The notes beneath the pieces are model-generated. The model saw nothing but the letters and a program-made list of their open reading frames with translations. It did no database searches and was not told the origin of the DNA. The position numbers and the translations under genes are program-made. From assembly GCF_900107165.1 (NCBI RefSeq), contig NZ_FNOY01000003.1:43005-107004 (forward strand): a stretch of DNA of 64,000 nucleotides, given 5' to 3'. Every line of letters begins with the position of its first letter. The stretch's first letter is position 1. Positions 1 through 9,680 of the stretch are shown here, in pieces. The stretch comes from Nitrosomonas halophila (GTDB lineage Bacteria; Pseudomonadota; Gammaproteobacteria; Burkholderiales; Nitrosomonadaceae).

Positions 1-361
1 GTTCCGGCAAGCGCAGGGGGGAAGTCGGTTGCAGCATGAGAATGATGTCATATTCGCAGCCATCGATCGATTCCATCGCCTGTAAAGCATGTTGCAATAC
101 CGGAATGTCACCAATCCGATCCCCGGAAAGTTCGGCCGGCCGCCAGAATGGCGCGGCGAGGCCAGCTTGCTCGGCGGTTCGGGCGATTTCCGGATGATCG
201 GTGGAGACGACCGCGCGATCGATCCAGCCCAGTTCGCGCACCAGTTGTCCGACATGCCCGACCAGGGAAGTGCCGCCAATTTTGCGTAAATTTTTCAATG
301 GCACGCCCTTGCTGCCTCCGCGGGCAGGTACGACAGCCAGTACTTTTCTTTGTGCGTACAT
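1..361 (-). CDS. Acylneuraminate (nonulosonate) cytidylyltransferase, partial, cut by the window edge
   Basis: Only the first 120 codons are present; the gene runs off the left edge. The product would activate a nine-carbon sialic-acid-like sugar with CTP to its CMP form for transfer onto a surface glycan. The N-terminus reads MYAQRKVLAVVPARGGSKG, and the PARGGSKG stretch is the nucleotide-binding loop of NeuA/PtmB-type synthetases. A later LQPTSPLR segment is also typical of the family. The ATG complements bases 359-361, 18 bases after the stop of the oxidoreductase gene, so the two are probably co-transcribed. Whether the sugar is sialic, legionaminic or pseudaminic acid cannot be told from this fragment. 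The family is secure, the substrate is not. Confidence 0.88.
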   Translation of the reverse strand, partial: MYAQRKVLAVVPARGGSKGVPLKNLRKIGGTSLVGHVGQLVRELGWIDRAVVSTDHPEIARTAEQAGLAAPFWRPAELSGDRIGDIPVLQHALQAMESIDGCEYDIILMLQPTSPLRLPE

Positions 362-379
362 ATGCGAGGGTTCAGGCGG

Positions 380-1477
380 CTACTGCAGCGAGTCTGGACC
401 GTAGGGACGACCATAATCAATTTTAACCACGCGTCCGGTTGCGTGCGAGCGGAGCGCAGCTGCGATCACCAGCATGGTTTCCATTCCCTGCTGGAGGGAG
501 ATGGGTGAAATTTGCCCTGGATTTGTGAGCAGATCGCCGACATGCGCAATTTCGGGCTGAAAATCATCTGGCCTGGTTTTTTCGAAGTATTGCAATTGTT
601 CGGGTTTGCCCTGCAATTGCAGCTTGACGGCATCCATGCCCGGCTTGAGATTGATAAACCAGTCTATGTAGCCATTCTCGCCTTGCAGCCGCAATTGCTT
701 GTCAGCCGGCTCTGTGATGACATCCTGGACCAATAAGCCGGTCAGGCCACTTTCGGTGCGCAGATTGAGTTGCGCCAATCGATCATAGCAGGCGCCACGT
801 TCCTCGACCATATCGAGCATCGCTGACACCTCGACAATCCGCCCATGACCACTGAGATGCGCAAAATGCTGCCAAATGGCTAATCCATGCGAATGCTCGC
901 CAAGTGCGCCCCCCCCGCGTTCGGTATAGCCAAGATAGGTTTCTTCCGGGCCGGAAATCCAGGGATGGGCTTTGAAAATGCCTTGCCAGTGTTCTCTAAT
1001 CTGGGCGTGAATGGTTAATATCTTGCCGAGCGAACCGGCCTGCAGCCATTGTTCTGTCAGGCGCGTGTTGGGCGTCAGGGTATGGTTGTAACCGACCAGA
1101 ACCTGAACGCCCAATGATTCTGCCCGGCTGCGTAATTGTTCGCAATCAGCCAGGGAAGGGGGGCATAATGGTTTTTCGATCAAAAGCAATTTTGGTGGGC
1201 GCTGTTTCAGGATGTCGAGCGCTATTTTGATATGTGTGTCGGGCGGCGTGCCGATGATGACGACATCAAAATTTTCTTCGCTCATAGCTTCGGGATGCGC
1301 CAGTCGAATGGTTTCATCCCAGCGACCATAACGGTTGGGATAGATTTCCGTGCGGGTACGCTCGAGTGCAGCCGGATCGATATCGCACAGCACAACTTCC
1401 CAGTCCTGCTGCCGGCATCCATATGCGAGATGATTGCCGATTGAACCGGCTCCGATAATTTTTACTTTAGTTTTCAT
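380..1477 (-). CDS. Gfo/Idh/MocA family NAD(P)-dependent sugar oxidoreductase
   Basis: The protein has 365 residues. The N-terminal Rossmann fold begins with KVKIIGAGSIGNHLAYG, and an EKPLCPP segment marks the catalytic lysine motif (EKP) of the family. The C-terminal half would be the substrate-binding alpha/beta domain. Such enzymes oxidise or reduce sugar carbons. Lying between a CMP-nonulosonate synthetase and a surface-carbohydrate gene, it resembles the PtmF-type oxidoreductases of legionaminic-acid clusters (inference). It starts at an ATG with AGG a few bases upstream. It is transcribed leftward with its neighbours, with gaps of 95 and 18 bases. Confidence 0.85.
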   Translation of the reverse strand: MKTKVKIIGAGSIGNHLAYGCRQQDWEVVLCDIDPAALERTRTEIYPNRYGRWDETIRLAHPEAMSEENFDVVIIGTPPDTHIKIALDILKQRPPKLLLIEKPLCPPSLADCEQLRSRAESLGVQVLVGYNHTLTPNTRLTEQWLQAGSLGKILTIHAQIREHWQGIFKAHPWISGPEETYLGYTERGGGALGEHSHGLAIWQHFAHLSGHGRIVEVSAMLDMVEERGACYDRLAQLNLRTESGLTGLLVQDVITEPADKQLRLQGENGYIDWFINLKPGMDAVKLQLQGKPEQLQYFEKTRPDDFQPEIAHVGDLLTNPGQISPISLQQGMETMLVIAAALRSHATGRVVKIDYGRPYGPDSLQ

Positions 1478-1572
1478 AGCCTAGAGGTAGTGCGAATTTT
1501 ATAATGAGTAATCTCTAATTTTGGGTGTGTCCGAGCAGTGCGCTGGCCATCCATCGCCACTTCCGTTTACTG

Positions 1573-2946
1573 TCACTGAATCATAAACACATTTTCGGTC
1601 AGCTCCTTGATGCGCAGCTTCTGAAAGCGGCCCAGCTGACTGCCCATGCGTTGTATTTGATATTCGACATCTGCGCTAGAGGTAAGTGGAAACATATGCC
1701 GCAGATAGTTGGTATTATTGCGATGCCCCGGTAATTGGGCTTCAATGCGTTTCTTGATCGCTTTGCGCCAGTAAGCCGTGCTCAATCCTACCGCCCGCGT
1801 CAGCAGCGGAGGGCGACTCTGCACGGACTGTTTTTTCAGCTGATGAATGACCGATACCAGCCGTTCGCATGATGTTGTGCCGTCATACGAGGCCAGATGA
1901 TGGCGGGCCAAGTCCTTGCGTTGCTGAATATGCTGCGCATCCAGTGCTGTGCTGTCGACCAGCGCCTGCTTGATCCAGTCCAATAGGGTGGACAGATTCT
2001 GGCATTGAATGCTGAGATTGTTGGGCAGTGGATGGTCATAGGCTTCGGCGGTTACCGGGCAATAGGCCAAGGCGGTGCGATCGAGCAGGAAAGATTCGAC
2101 TGCTGTCGTGCAACTATTGTGAACGGTTACGGCTGCCGCCATCAACCAGGGAACGACATTGCCTTCATAAAGCACCCGTACGTTGCTGCAATGGCGGGTC
2201 GCCTCGATCCAGGTGGCGTGATTCTCGGACGGATGCGGGCGAATCACAACTGTGATTTCGGGAAACGCTTCGCCCACCGCTGCCACCATTTTCAGGAAAT
2301 GCTCGAAAATCGTCTTTTTATGGATGGCCATACCGAGCTTGGGGTCGCTGGGTTGTCCCTGCTTGTGTTTCTGGGCTTCGAGCAGATTGAGTAGATGACT
2401 TTCACCCGGATAGTAATGATTGATCCGGGAGAAATTGGTATTGATCAACACAAATTTACCATAGCGCGCACGCAATTCATCCGTCTGCTGGTTGAAAAGT
2501 CCGCGCAGCGCTGGCCGGAGCAGATCTGTGCGTGGATTGCCGGTCAAATGCAGTGGCGCGTTGGTGAAGCTGGGATGGTCGCGGATGGCCGCTGCATTGG
2601 CCTCTCCCCAGGCAAAGATGCATGAAGGTTCCCGAAGTGCGTGGGCATCCAGTTTTGTCAGGCGATACAGTTCGGGTGTGGCCCATACCAGTCCTTCCTC
2701 ATCCCAGGCCGTGACGGTGAAGCCTAACCGCCGCAGCATGCGCAAAACAGTTGCGCTGCGCACAGTCATGCTCTTGCCAATGTAGAGGCCCCGCGGCAGG
2801 GATGTGGCCATTTTGTCGATCACTTTTTTGGCGCCAACGATAGTGGGCAGACCGCTTTCGGCAAGATGACAGGCGAGCAGTAGTTTGGCATCGAATTCAC
2901 GCGCTCGCGTTTCGCAGGGGAGTATTACGATATCATCATTCATCAT
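1573..2946 (-). CDS. Surface carbohydrate biosynthesis protein (capsule/glycerophosphotransferase-like fold)
   Basis: The protein has 457 residues, no signal peptide and no clear membrane segment. The overall pattern is LPCETRAREFDAKLLLACHLA at the N-terminus, a TGNPRTDLLRP segment mid-protein and a VIRPHPSEN motif further on. This matches a family annotated as surface carbohydrate biosynthesis protein, related to CDP-glycerol glycerophosphotransferase-like GT-B enzymes. The HPSE motif is where these folds bind phosphate or nucleotide sugar (family knowledge). Two ATG codons are adjacent (2941-2946), and either may be used. It heads the leftward glycan cluster. The exact reaction is unknown. 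Confidence 0.75.
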   Translation of the reverse strand: MMNDDIVILPCETRAREFDAKLLLACHLAESGLPTIVGAKKVIDKMATSLPRGLYIGKSMTVRSATVLRMLRRLGFTVTAWDEEGLVWATPELYRLTKLDAHALREPSCIFAWGEANAAAIRDHPSFTNAPLHLTGNPRTDLLRPALRGLFNQQTDELRARYGKFVLINTNFSRINHYYPGESHLLNLLEAQKHKQGQPSDPKLGMAIHKKTIFEHFLKMVAAVGEAFPEITVVIRPHPSENHATWIEATRHCSNVRVLYEGNVVPWLMAAAVTVHNSCTTAVESFLLDRTALAYCPVTAEAYDHPLPNNLSIQCQNLSTLLDWIKQALVDSTALDAQHIQQRKDLARHHLASYDGTTSCERLVSVIHQLKKQSVQSRPPLLTRAVGLSTAYWRKAIKKRIEAQLPGHRNNTNYLRHMFPLTSSADVEYQIQRMGSQLGRFQKLRIKELTENVFMIQ

Positions 2947-2981
2947 GGGTATTAGTGATCCTGCAACGGCGTTAGTCTGCC

Positions 2982-4190
2982 TTATTCGGGTAAAAGTGTG
3001 ACTTTGGCAAACTTGCGTTTGCCAATCTGAACAATGATGGAGGCATTCAGCGGGATGGTCATCGATTTGTCCACAATTTTGTTGCCATCCAGTTTCACGC
3101 CGCCCTGTCCGATCATACGCAAGGCCTCGCTGGTGCTGGCAGTCAGCGATGCGAGCTTGAGCAACTGCGCGATTGGCAAGGCATTGCCCTGGATGTATAG
3201 GGTTTTCTCCGGGATATCATCGGGCAGCGCCCCTCTGCTGAAACGGGCCTCGAAATCGGCCAGCGCCTGATTGGCATCAGCCTGACTGTGGAAACGTGCG
3301 ACGATCTCCTGGGCAAATTGTACTTTGATTTCGCGTGGATTGCGTCCCGCTTCGACTTCTTGCTGCCACTGATGCACTGTGTCCAGTGATTCAAAGGAGA
3401 GCAATTCAATATAGCGCCACATCAAGGTATCGCTGATCGACATCAGCTTGCCAAAAATCTCTCCCGGGGGCTCGGTAATGCCGATATAGTTATTCAATGA
3501 TTTGGACATTTTCTGGACGCCGTCGAGTCCTTCCAGCAGAGGCATGGTCAGGATGCATTGCTGGGCTTGGCCAAAATGTTTCTGTAATTCGCGTCCCATT
3601 AACAGATTGAATTTCTGGTCGGTGCCGCCCAATTCAAGATCGGCTTTTAATGCCACTGAATCATAGCCCTGGATGAGCGGATAGAGAAATTCATGTATGG
3701 CTATCGGCTGATTGTTGCGATAACGTTTACTGAAGTCATCCCGCTCCAGCATGCGCGCCACGGTATGAGAGGCAGCAAGCCGGATCAAGTCGGCTGCGCT
3801 TAGCTTGTCCATCCAGGTGGAATTGAATACGACCTCTGTTTGATCGGGTCTGAGTATTTTAAATACCTGTGTGGTATAGGATTCGGCATTGGAGGCGACT
3901 TGCTCGCGTGTCAAGGGTGGACGTGTCGCATTCTTGCCACTGGGATCACCAATCATGCCGGTAAAGTCGCCAATCAGAAACAAGACATGATGTCCCATAT
4001 CCTGAAGCAGGCGCAGTTTATTCAGCAAGACAGTATGCCCCAGATGCAAGTCAGGCGCCGTGGGGTCGAATCCCGCCTTGATTCTCAGCGGTATTCCCTG
4101 AGCGAGTTTATGCGCAAATTCCTCTTCAATCAGCAGTTCCTGGCAGCCGCGCTTTATGGCTGCCAGTTGTTGAGCGATGGTTTTAGCCAC
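2982..4190 (-). CDS. tyrS: Tyrosyl-tRNA synthetase
   Basis: This cytoplasmic class I aminoacyl-tRNA synthetase charges tRNA-Tyr. The 402-residue protein has the HIGH-type motif as HLGH at residues 49-52 and KMSKS at 227-231. A C-terminal S4-like RNA-binding domain (about 335-400) ends in [14 protein letters not shown]. The start is a GTG (bases 4188-4190); no in-frame ATG precedes MAKTIAQ. The divergent M23 peptidase gene begins 94 bases away, an order (tyrS, M23, anmK, erpA) that is common in betaproteobacteria. Confidence 0.97.
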   Translation of the reverse strand: MAKTIAQQLAAIKRGCQELLIEEEFAHKLAQGIPLRIKAGFDPTAPDLHLGHTVLLNKLRLLQDMGHHVLFLIGDFTGMIGDPSGKNATRPPLTREQVASNAESYTTQVFKILRPDQTEVVFNSTWMDKLSAADLIRLAASHTVARMLERDDFSKRYRNNQPIAIHEFLYPLIQGYDSVALKADLELGGTDQKFNLLMGRELQKHFGQAQQCILTMPLLEGLDGVQKMSKSLNNYIGITEPPGEIFGKLMSISDTLMWRYIELLSFESLDTVHQWQQEVEAGRNPREIKVQFAQEIVARFHSQADANQALADFEARFSRGALPDDIPEKTLYIQGNALPIAQLLKLASLTASTSEALRMIGQGGVKLDGNKIVDKSMTIPLNASIIVQIGKRKFAKVTLLPE

Positions 4191-4284
4191 GGCGAATCAA
4201 AGATAAATCAGTCGTCATCATATTGGAGTATTTCCATGCTAGACTACAAAAGTTTTAATCAGTGAACAGGAGTGATGACATCTG

Positions 4285-5616
4285 ATGTATTACCAATCAC
4301 CCCCGAAAAAAACGAGCATTCTAGCGCAAAAACTTAGCTTTCTTGCACAAAAAAAAGTACGTTGGATTACTATTTTATCCAGTGTACCCTTATTTGGCAT
4401 GGTTACCGCATTTGGAATCGTCCCCGACGCCTCGTTGCAGGAGGTATCCACGCAGCGGATCGTTCGCTCACTGCCTCTTCCTGAAAAATTTGCTTCATCC
4501 GATCCCGATATGACTTTCTGGCATCAGGAAAGCATACGTCGTGGCGACACAATCGCGGCCATACTTGCCCGGCTCGAAGTCAATCAGGCAGACAGGATCA
4601 GTTTTTTGGATACAGCGCGCGACAGTCAGGCCATGCGCCGGCTCAAACCCGGCGAGGTCGTTCATGCCGAGACCAAGCCGAATGGCGAATTGTTGAAACT
4701 GCGTTATTTCTACGGAAATGGCGAGCAGTTTTTAATGGAAAAAATCGATGGTGCCTTTGAGCTGCGCGAACAGCCTGTTGAACATCATGCGCATATCCGA
4801 GTGGGCTCGGGCGTTATCAGTAGTTCTCTGTTCGCAGCAGTTGATAAGGCCGGTCTGCCGAGTGCGATTGCTTCGCAGATTTTTGATATTTTTTCCAGCC
4901 ATATCGACTTTCATCGTGACTTGCATAAAGGTGACCGTTTTACGGTTGTTTATGAATCGGGACAGGATGAAAGCGGCAAGACACAAATAGGCCGGATACT
5001 CGCGGCAGAATTTTTCAACAAGGGTAAGGCCCATCGTGCGGTTTACTTCCAGATGGAGGATGGAGAAGGCGATTACTATACCCCTGCAGGCGAGAGCTTG
5101 CGCAGACCCTTCCTGCTGGCGCCATTGAAGTTTTCCCGGATCAGTTCCGGTTTTACCAAGGCCCGCTATCATCCAATCCTAAAGAAATGGCGTGCCCATC
5201 GAGGAATTGATTATGCCGCACCGACCGGCACCCCCATCATGGCGACTGCAAATGGTATCGTGGAGTTCAAAGGCTGGCAGAATGGTTACGGCAATCTGGT
5301 CATTCTGAAGCACGATGCTCAGTACAGCTCTGCCTATGGGCATCTATCCAAGTTCAGCAAGCATTTGCAACCCGGGAAACGAATCAAACAGGGGGATGTG
5401 ATTGGCTATGTCGGTGCAACGGGCATGGCGACTGGCCCCCATCTTCACTATGAGCTGAGGGTCAATGGCGTCCAGCGTGATCCATCCAAAATCGTTATGC
5501 CGGCTGCGCAACCGATCGGCAAGAAATATCGAGCGGTATTCCATCGACAAACCAAGACCTTGTTGACGCAGTTGGATCTGTTGCGCAACACGGGGTTTGC
5601 GGCACTGAACAACTGA
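4285..5616 (+). CDS. M23 family metallopeptidase (murein endopeptidase, MepM/LytM type)
   Basis: The protein has 443 residues. An N-terminal membrane anchor or signal segment lies at about residues 25-45, followed by an OapA/LysM-like region at about 80-130. The C-terminal M23 domain carries the zinc ligands H305 and D309 (HRGID) and the HLH motif H386/H388, with H353 (YGHLS) in the active site. It should cut peptide cross-links in the periplasm to allow wall growth. It is followed after 28 bases by anmK, a recycling enzyme for the same wall material, so the pair makes functional sense. AGGAG lies upstream of the ATG, somewhat distant. Confidence 0.93.
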   Translation: MYYQSPPKKTSILAQKLSFLAQKKVRWITILSSVPLFGMVTAFGIVPDASLQEVSTQRIVRSLPLPEKFASSDPDMTFWHQESIRRGDTIAAILARLEVNQADRISFLDTARDSQAMRRLKPGEVVHAETKPNGELLKLRYFYGNGEQFLMEKIDGAFELREQPVEHHAHIRVGSGVISSSLFAAVDKAGLPSAIASQIFDIFSSHIDFHRDLHKGDRFTVVYESGQDESGKTQIGRILAAEFFNKGKAHRAVYFQMEDGEGDYYTPAGESLRRPFLLAPLKFSRISSGFTKARYHPILKKWRAHRGIDYAAPTGTPIMATANGIVEFKGWQNGYGNLVILKHDAQYSSAYGHLSKFSKHLQPGKRIKQGDVIGYVGATGMATGPHLHYELRVNGVQRDPSKIVMPAAQPIGKKYRAVFHRQTKTLLTQLDLLRNTGFAALNN

Positions 5617-5644
5617 CAGGTCGCTGGCTGACGACGGCGGATAA

Positions 5645-6742
5645 TTGAGCGCCACGCATTATATAGGCATCATGTCGGGAACCAGCCTCGATGGAGTCGA
5701 TGCGGTTCTGGTGGATTTCACACAATCTTGCCCACTTGAGCACACTTGTTACATGCCTTACGATGCGGCATTGCGGGCAGCGTTACTGGCACTCAATCAG
5801 CGTAGTGAGGACGAGTTGCATCGTGCCGCCGTGTTGGCCAACCGTATTGCCAGGCTATACGCAGAGTCGGTGAGGCGCTTGCTCGATGAGACTGGCATCA
5901 ATCCGCGGCAGATCGTGGCGATTGGTTGTCATGGGCAGACGGTCAGGCATTATCCGCAACCAGAGAATGGTTACAGTATTCAGTTGGTCAATGGCGCATT
6001 GCTGGCCGAGCTCACTGGTATTGCGGTTGTGACCGACTTCAGGAGCCGTGACATTGCGGCGGGCGGGCAGGGTGCACCGTTGGTACCGGCATTCCATCAG
6101 GAAGTGTTTGCCCATTCTGCCATTGACCGCTCGATCGTTAATATCGGGGGGATAGCCAATATTACCTGTCTGCCGGTCAATGGGCATGTCACTGGCTTTG
6201 ATTGTGGCCCGGGCAATATTTTGCTGGATGCGTGGTGTGCCAGGCATTTGGATACACCTTATGATCGCGATGGTCAATGGGGTGTAAGCGGCAGAGTCAT
6301 TCCCAGGCTATTGGAAAACTTGCAGGCTTTTCCCTATTTTTCTCTGCCGCCTCCCAAAAGTACTGGTAGGGAAATGTTCAATATCGACTGGCTGCAATCC
6401 TATTTGCAAGGCGATGAGGCGGCGCAGGATGTGCAAGCGACTCTGGTGGCCCTGACAGCTACCACGATCGCTCGTGCGGTGTCGGCTTATTTTCCAGAGG
6501 CCGATGAAATTTACTTGTGCGGAGGCGGTGCCCATAACGGCGCGCTCGTCGATCAGCTGCGGCAAGGATTGCCCGCCAGCGATATCAAGTTGACCAATGC
6601 GCTGGGGATCGATGCTGATTGGGTGGAGGCCTGTGCCTTTGCTTGGTTGGCACAGCGGGCTATCGAGCGGGCGCCGGGCAACCTGCCGGATGTGACCGGC
6701 GCTAACGAGAGCCGGATTCTGGGTGCCATTTATCCTGCCTGA
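5645..6742 (+). CDS. anmK: Anhydro-N-acetylmuramic acid kinase
   Basis: The enzyme phosphorylates and opens 1,6-anhydroMurNAc released during peptidoglycan turnover, returning it to the cell as MurNAc-6-phosphate. The 365-residue protein has the phosphate-binding loop IGIMSGTSLDGVD at its N-terminus, GCHGQT in the middle and a CGGGAHNG segment near the C-terminus, all typical of the family. The chosen start is TTG at 5645, because family members begin a few residues before MSGTSLDG. The next in-frame ATG (5672) falls inside that loop and would damage it. Use of TTG may keep expression low. Confidence 0.95.
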   Translation: MSATHYIGIMSGTSLDGVDAVLVDFTQSCPLEHTCYMPYDAALRAALLALNQRSEDELHRAAVLANRIARLYAESVRRLLDETGINPRQIVAIGCHGQTVRHYPQPENGYSIQLVNGALLAELTGIAVVTDFRSRDIAAGGQGAPLVPAFHQEVFAHSAIDRSIVNIGGIANITCLPVNGHVTGFDCGPGNILLDAWCARHLDTPYDRDGQWGVSGRVIPRLLENLQAFPYFSLPPPKSTGREMFNIDWLQSYLQGDEAAQDVQATLVALTATTIARAVSAYFPEADEIYLCGGGAHNGALVDQLRQGLPASDIKLTNALGIDADWVEACAFAWLAQRAIERAPGNLPDVTGANESRILGAIYPA

Positions 6743-6873
6743 GCGCCATCGTGGTGCGCCACAGACTGTCTGGCTGCGATGGATCCCGGTGCGCGTCAGT
6801 CGTTGGTCTTGCACCATGCAAGCCTCGGATTTCAGGAGGTATGATACCGCTGCGGCTTTTTCCTGGAGCAGGG

Positions 6874-7239
6874 CTAAACGGAAAAGGAAGAACCGCAACC
6901 ACAGGTGCTGGCTGCCGCTGGATTCTTGATGACAAATTGCGCACCCTGAGCGTTTTCCTGGTAGTCGATCTCGGCGCCTATCAAATATTGAAAACTCATT
7001 GAGTCGACAAGCAGTTTCACGCCCTGCTTTTCCATTACGATGTCATCCTCGTTAATGGTCTCATCGAAGGCGAAACCATATTGGAATCCAGAACAGCCAC
7101 CACCGCTGACAAAGACTCTCAGTTTCAGTTCCGGATTGGCTTCTTCTTCAATCAGTTCTTTGACCTTGCCGGCGGCGCCGTCGGTAAAAATTAACTGTGG
7201 TTGAACCTCGTTGACTAAATCATGTGTTGATGTGCTCAT
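6874..7239 (-). CDS. erpA: Iron-sulfur cluster insertion protein ErpA (A-type carrier)
   Basis: This A-type carrier delivers [Fe-S] clusters to apo-proteins, in many bacteria to the isoprenoid enzymes IspG/IspH. With the ATG at 7237-7239 the protein has 121 residues (MSTSTHD...). The open frame extends 13 codons further upstream, but that extension is not conserved in the family. The three cluster-binding cysteines are visible: C49 in GGGCSGF and C113/C115 in TCGCGSSF. It converges with anmK across a 131-base gap. Confidence 0.96.
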   Translation of the reverse strand: MSTSTHDLVNEVQPQLIFTDGAAGKVKELIEEEANPELKLRVFVSGGGCSGFQYGFAFDETINEDDIVMEKQGVKLLVDSMSFQYLIGAEIDYQENAQGAQFVIKNPAAASTCGCGSSFSV

Positions 7240-7388
7240 ATTTGTCCGTTTGGATGTGTGAATTGTTGTGAATAGCAATTACATAGACTTTCCAGGAAAT
7301 CCAAAATTCCGTGTTGCCTGATCAAGTTGCCTGCAACCGGCATATGCAAATGAATGCCGGTCAGCCGTTGGCTTGAGAAATCGGTCTG

Positions 7389-7555
7389 CTAGGAGGCTGT
7401 CCGAGAGTAGACTGATCTACTGCGGATGAACCTGGCAGGCTGGATTTTTCGATCCTTTTCGTTGAATAGTACAACTATTCGCCTCAAATGATAGAAAAAT
7501 TCCGCTCAGCCCGCTTCGCCCTCGCTTCGATCGCTATTCTCGGATAGCCTCCTAG
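7389..7555. repeat. Fold-back (MITE-like) element, copy 1, ending on a stop codon
   Basis: The 167-bp element is bounded by CTAG at both ends. Its 22-base terminal inverted repeats match at 20 positions, and the inner parts also pair around a centre near GAATAGTACAACTATTC. It shares most of its sequence with 18472-18645. It carries no gene. The right-hand CTAG supplies the TAG stop of the leftward HerA-like gene. CTAG at both borders looks like a duplicated target site, as known for some IS5-type elements (family knowledge). It fills most of the 312-bp gap between erpA and the HerA-like gene. Confidence 0.8.
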
Positions 7556-9039
7556 CGGCGCCCGTTGCCCAGAATCGAGCCCAGTACCCCTCTTATGATG
7601 CGCCGCCCGATTTCATTGCCGATTGTGCGGGCGGTCTGTCTGGCAAACGTTTCGATCAGATTGGGTGAAGTACGGTCTGATTGTCTGCTGCTGCTGGCCT
7701 GACTTTGAGTGGGCAGATTCGCCTGTCTGGCCGGGTTTGTCCTGCTGGATTGTTCAGTGCGCGCCTGCAAAATTTCATAAGCGGATTCCCGGTCGATGGG
7801 CGTTTCATATAGCCCATAAATGGGGGAATTGCGGATGATTGATTGTCGCGCAGGGGCGGGCAGCATACCAATCAGGCTGTGGGGAGGATGAACGCGGGCA
7901 ATTTCCACCGGATGAGGGCTGCCCTTGTCGTCCAAAAACGAGACCAAGGCTTCGCCAATGCCCAGCTGGGTGATGGCCGTTTCAACGTCGATGCCGGGAT
8001 GGGTGCGGAAAGTTTGGGCAGCTGCTCTGACTGCTTTCTGATCTTTCGGTGTGAAAGCGCGCAAGGCATGCTGGACCCGATTGCCCAGTTGTCCCAGTAC
8101 GGCATCTGGAATATCCAGGGGATTCTGGCTGATGAAATAAATGCCCACTCCTTTCGAACGGATCAGTCGTACGACCTGCTCAATCTTGTCAAGCAATACC
8201 TTGGGGGCATTCTTGAATAGCAAATGCGCTTCGTCGAAAAAAAATACCAGCCTGGGGCGCTCACTATCGCCGGTTTCGGGAAGCTGTTCGAACAGTTCCG
8301 ACAATAGCCATAACAATAATGTGGCATAGACTCGCGGCGTGCGGTAGAGGGTTTCCGCAGCTAGAATATTGATTGTGCCATGGCCGTCGCCATTGGTTTG
8401 CATCAAGTCCGTGATATCCAGCATGGGTTCACCAAAAAGATGATCGCCACCTTCCTGGGTAAGCTGCAGCAGGCTGCGCTGAATCGCGCCGACACTTGCG
8501 CGAGCGATATGCCCATATTCCGAGGACAAAATGCGTGTATTTTCCGAGACGTAGGTCAGTATGGCGCGCAGATCTTTGAGATCGAGCAGCAGCAGTCCGT
8601 GGTCGTCGGCAATTTTGAATACGATGGTCAAGATGCCCGTTTGCACGGGATTGAGATGGAGCATGCGCGCCAGAAGCAGTGGCCCCATGTCCGACACTGT
8701 GGCCCGTACGGGGTGCCCTTGTTCGCCGAACACATCCCAGAAAATAACCGGGTTGTCATGGTAAGCGAAGCCGTTCAGTTCCAGTGCCCGAATACGTGCG
8801 TCGACCGTCTGGTTGCCGCCACCGGGCATGGCCAGACCAGAGAGGTCGCCTTTTACGTCGGCCATGAATACCGGTACCCCTGCCCGGGAGAACTGCTCGG
8901 CCAGAACTTGCAAGGTTACCGTTTTGCCCGTGCCGGTTGCGCCGGCAATCAAGCCATGCCGGTTTGCCATGCGCAGATTGAGGCTGAGCACCTGATTGCT
9001 GGAGCGGCTGGATTGCGCAATGGTAAGGGAGGTATTCAT
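7552..9039 (-). CDS. HerA-like helicase/ATPase, DUF853 family
   Basis: The protein has 495 residues. A Walker A loop GATGTGKT lies at residues 33-40, and a [10 protein letters not shown] segment is the Walker B motif. The fold is that of HerA/FtsK-like DNA-pumping ATPases, and the family is often labelled DUF853. Its role is not established. The longer frame would run back through gloA, so I place the start at the ATG 9037-9039, just after the gloA stop, with GGGAGG upstream. The C-terminus is rich in Ser, Gln and Arg, then ends in [19 protein letters not shown]. The stop codon lies in the CTAG border of the fold-back element. Confidence 0.88.
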   Translation of the reverse strand: MNTSLTIAQSSRSSNQVLSLNLRMANRHGLIAGATGTGKTVTLQVLAEQFSRAGVPVFMADVKGDLSGLAMPGGGNQTVDARIRALELNGFAYHDNPVIFWDVFGEQGHPVRATVSDMGPLLLARMLHLNPVQTGILTIVFKIADDHGLLLLDLKDLRAILTYVSENTRILSSEYGHIARASVGAIQRSLLQLTQEGGDHLFGEPMLDITDLMQTNGDGHGTINILAAETLYRTPRVYATLLLWLLSELFEQLPETGDSERPRLVFFFDEAHLLFKNAPKVLLDKIEQVVRLIRSKGVGIYFISQNPLDIPDAVLGQLGNRVQHALRAFTPKDQKAVRAAAQTFRTHPGIDVETAITQLGIGEALVSFLDDKGSPHPVEIARVHPPHSLIGMLPAPARQSIIRNSPIYGLYETPIDRESAYEILQARTEQSSRTNPARQANLPTQSQASSSRQSDRTSPNLIETFARQTARTIGNEIGRRIIRGVLGSILGNGRR

Positions 9040-9053
9040 GATGACGTCAGTTT

Positions 9054-9440
9054 TTATTGTTTTTTCTGAATAAACTCGATTTTGTAACCATCCGGATCTT
9101 CCACAAATGCAATCACGGTTGTACCATGTTTCATCGGACCCGCTTCCCGAGTGACACGTCCACCGAGTTGCTTGACTTTCTCGCAAGCCTCATAGGCGTT
9201 ATCCACTTCGATTGCAATATGGCCAAAACCTGTACCCAGTTCGTATTGATTCGTCTCCCAGTTATGGGTGAGTTCCAATACCGTGCCTTCCGCTTCGTCT
9301 TGATAGCCGACAAAGGCCAATGTGAATTTTCCTTCCGGATAATCCTTGCGGCGCAGCACCCTCATGCCCAATACATGGGTGTAAAACTGGATGGATTGCT
9401 CGAGATTACCCACTCGCAGCATGGTATGCAGGATGCGCAT
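9054..9440 (-). CDS. gloA: Lactoylglutathione lyase (glyoxalase I)
   Basis: The enzyme converts the hemithioacetal of methylglyoxal and glutathione to S-lactoylglutathione, detoxifying methylglyoxal in the cytoplasm. The 128-residue length and the metal ligands H5, E56, H74 and E122 fall at the positions known for the Ni-type enzyme of E. coli. The start overlaps the rubredoxin stop by one base (TAATG), indicating translational coupling. The HerA-like gene follows 14 bases downstream. Confidence 0.96.
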   Translation of the reverse strand: MRILHTMLRVGNLEQSIQFYTHVLGMRVLRRKDYPEGKFTLAFVGYQDEAEGTVLELTHNWETNQYELGTGFGHIAIEVDNAYEACEKVKQLGGRVTREAGPMKHGTTVIAFVEDPDGYKIEFIQKKQ

Positions 9441-9628
9441 TATATTTGGACCATTTCAAAATCTTCCTTGCGTGCGCCGCATTCCGGGCAGGTCCAGTTG
9501 ATGGGCACATCTGCCCAGCGGGTGCCTGCAGGAATGCCATCTTGTGGCCACCCTTCCGCTTCGTCATAGATAAAACCACAAATCATGCACATATAACGAT
9601 GAAAAACCTGGTTGTCCTCAGTAGTCAT
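9440..9628 (-). CDS. Rubredoxin
   Basis: A small cytoplasmic one-electron carrier of 62 residues. Iron is held by four cysteines in two knuckles, C14-M-I-C17 and C47-P-E-C50, and the middle has the usual [12 protein letters not shown] stretch. A partner reductase is encoded at 14706-15860. It diverges from thiD across 52 bases and is the first gene of a leftward unit with gloA. Rubredoxin beside thiD/thiE/hemL is a recurring betaproteobacterial order. Confidence 0.96.
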   Translation of the reverse strand: MTTEDNQVFHRYMCMICGFIYDEAEGWPQDGIPAGTRWADVPINWTCPECGARKEDFEMVQI

Positions 9629-9680
9629 GATGGATAAATATGCTCGCTTAAGTTAAAATGACATTTTACGGTATTATTGC

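Noticed and set aside
9040..9186. Longer start of the HerA-like protein
   Set aside because: The extension overlaps gloA on the same strand in another frame and is not homologous. The ATG at 9039 has a good ribosome-binding site.
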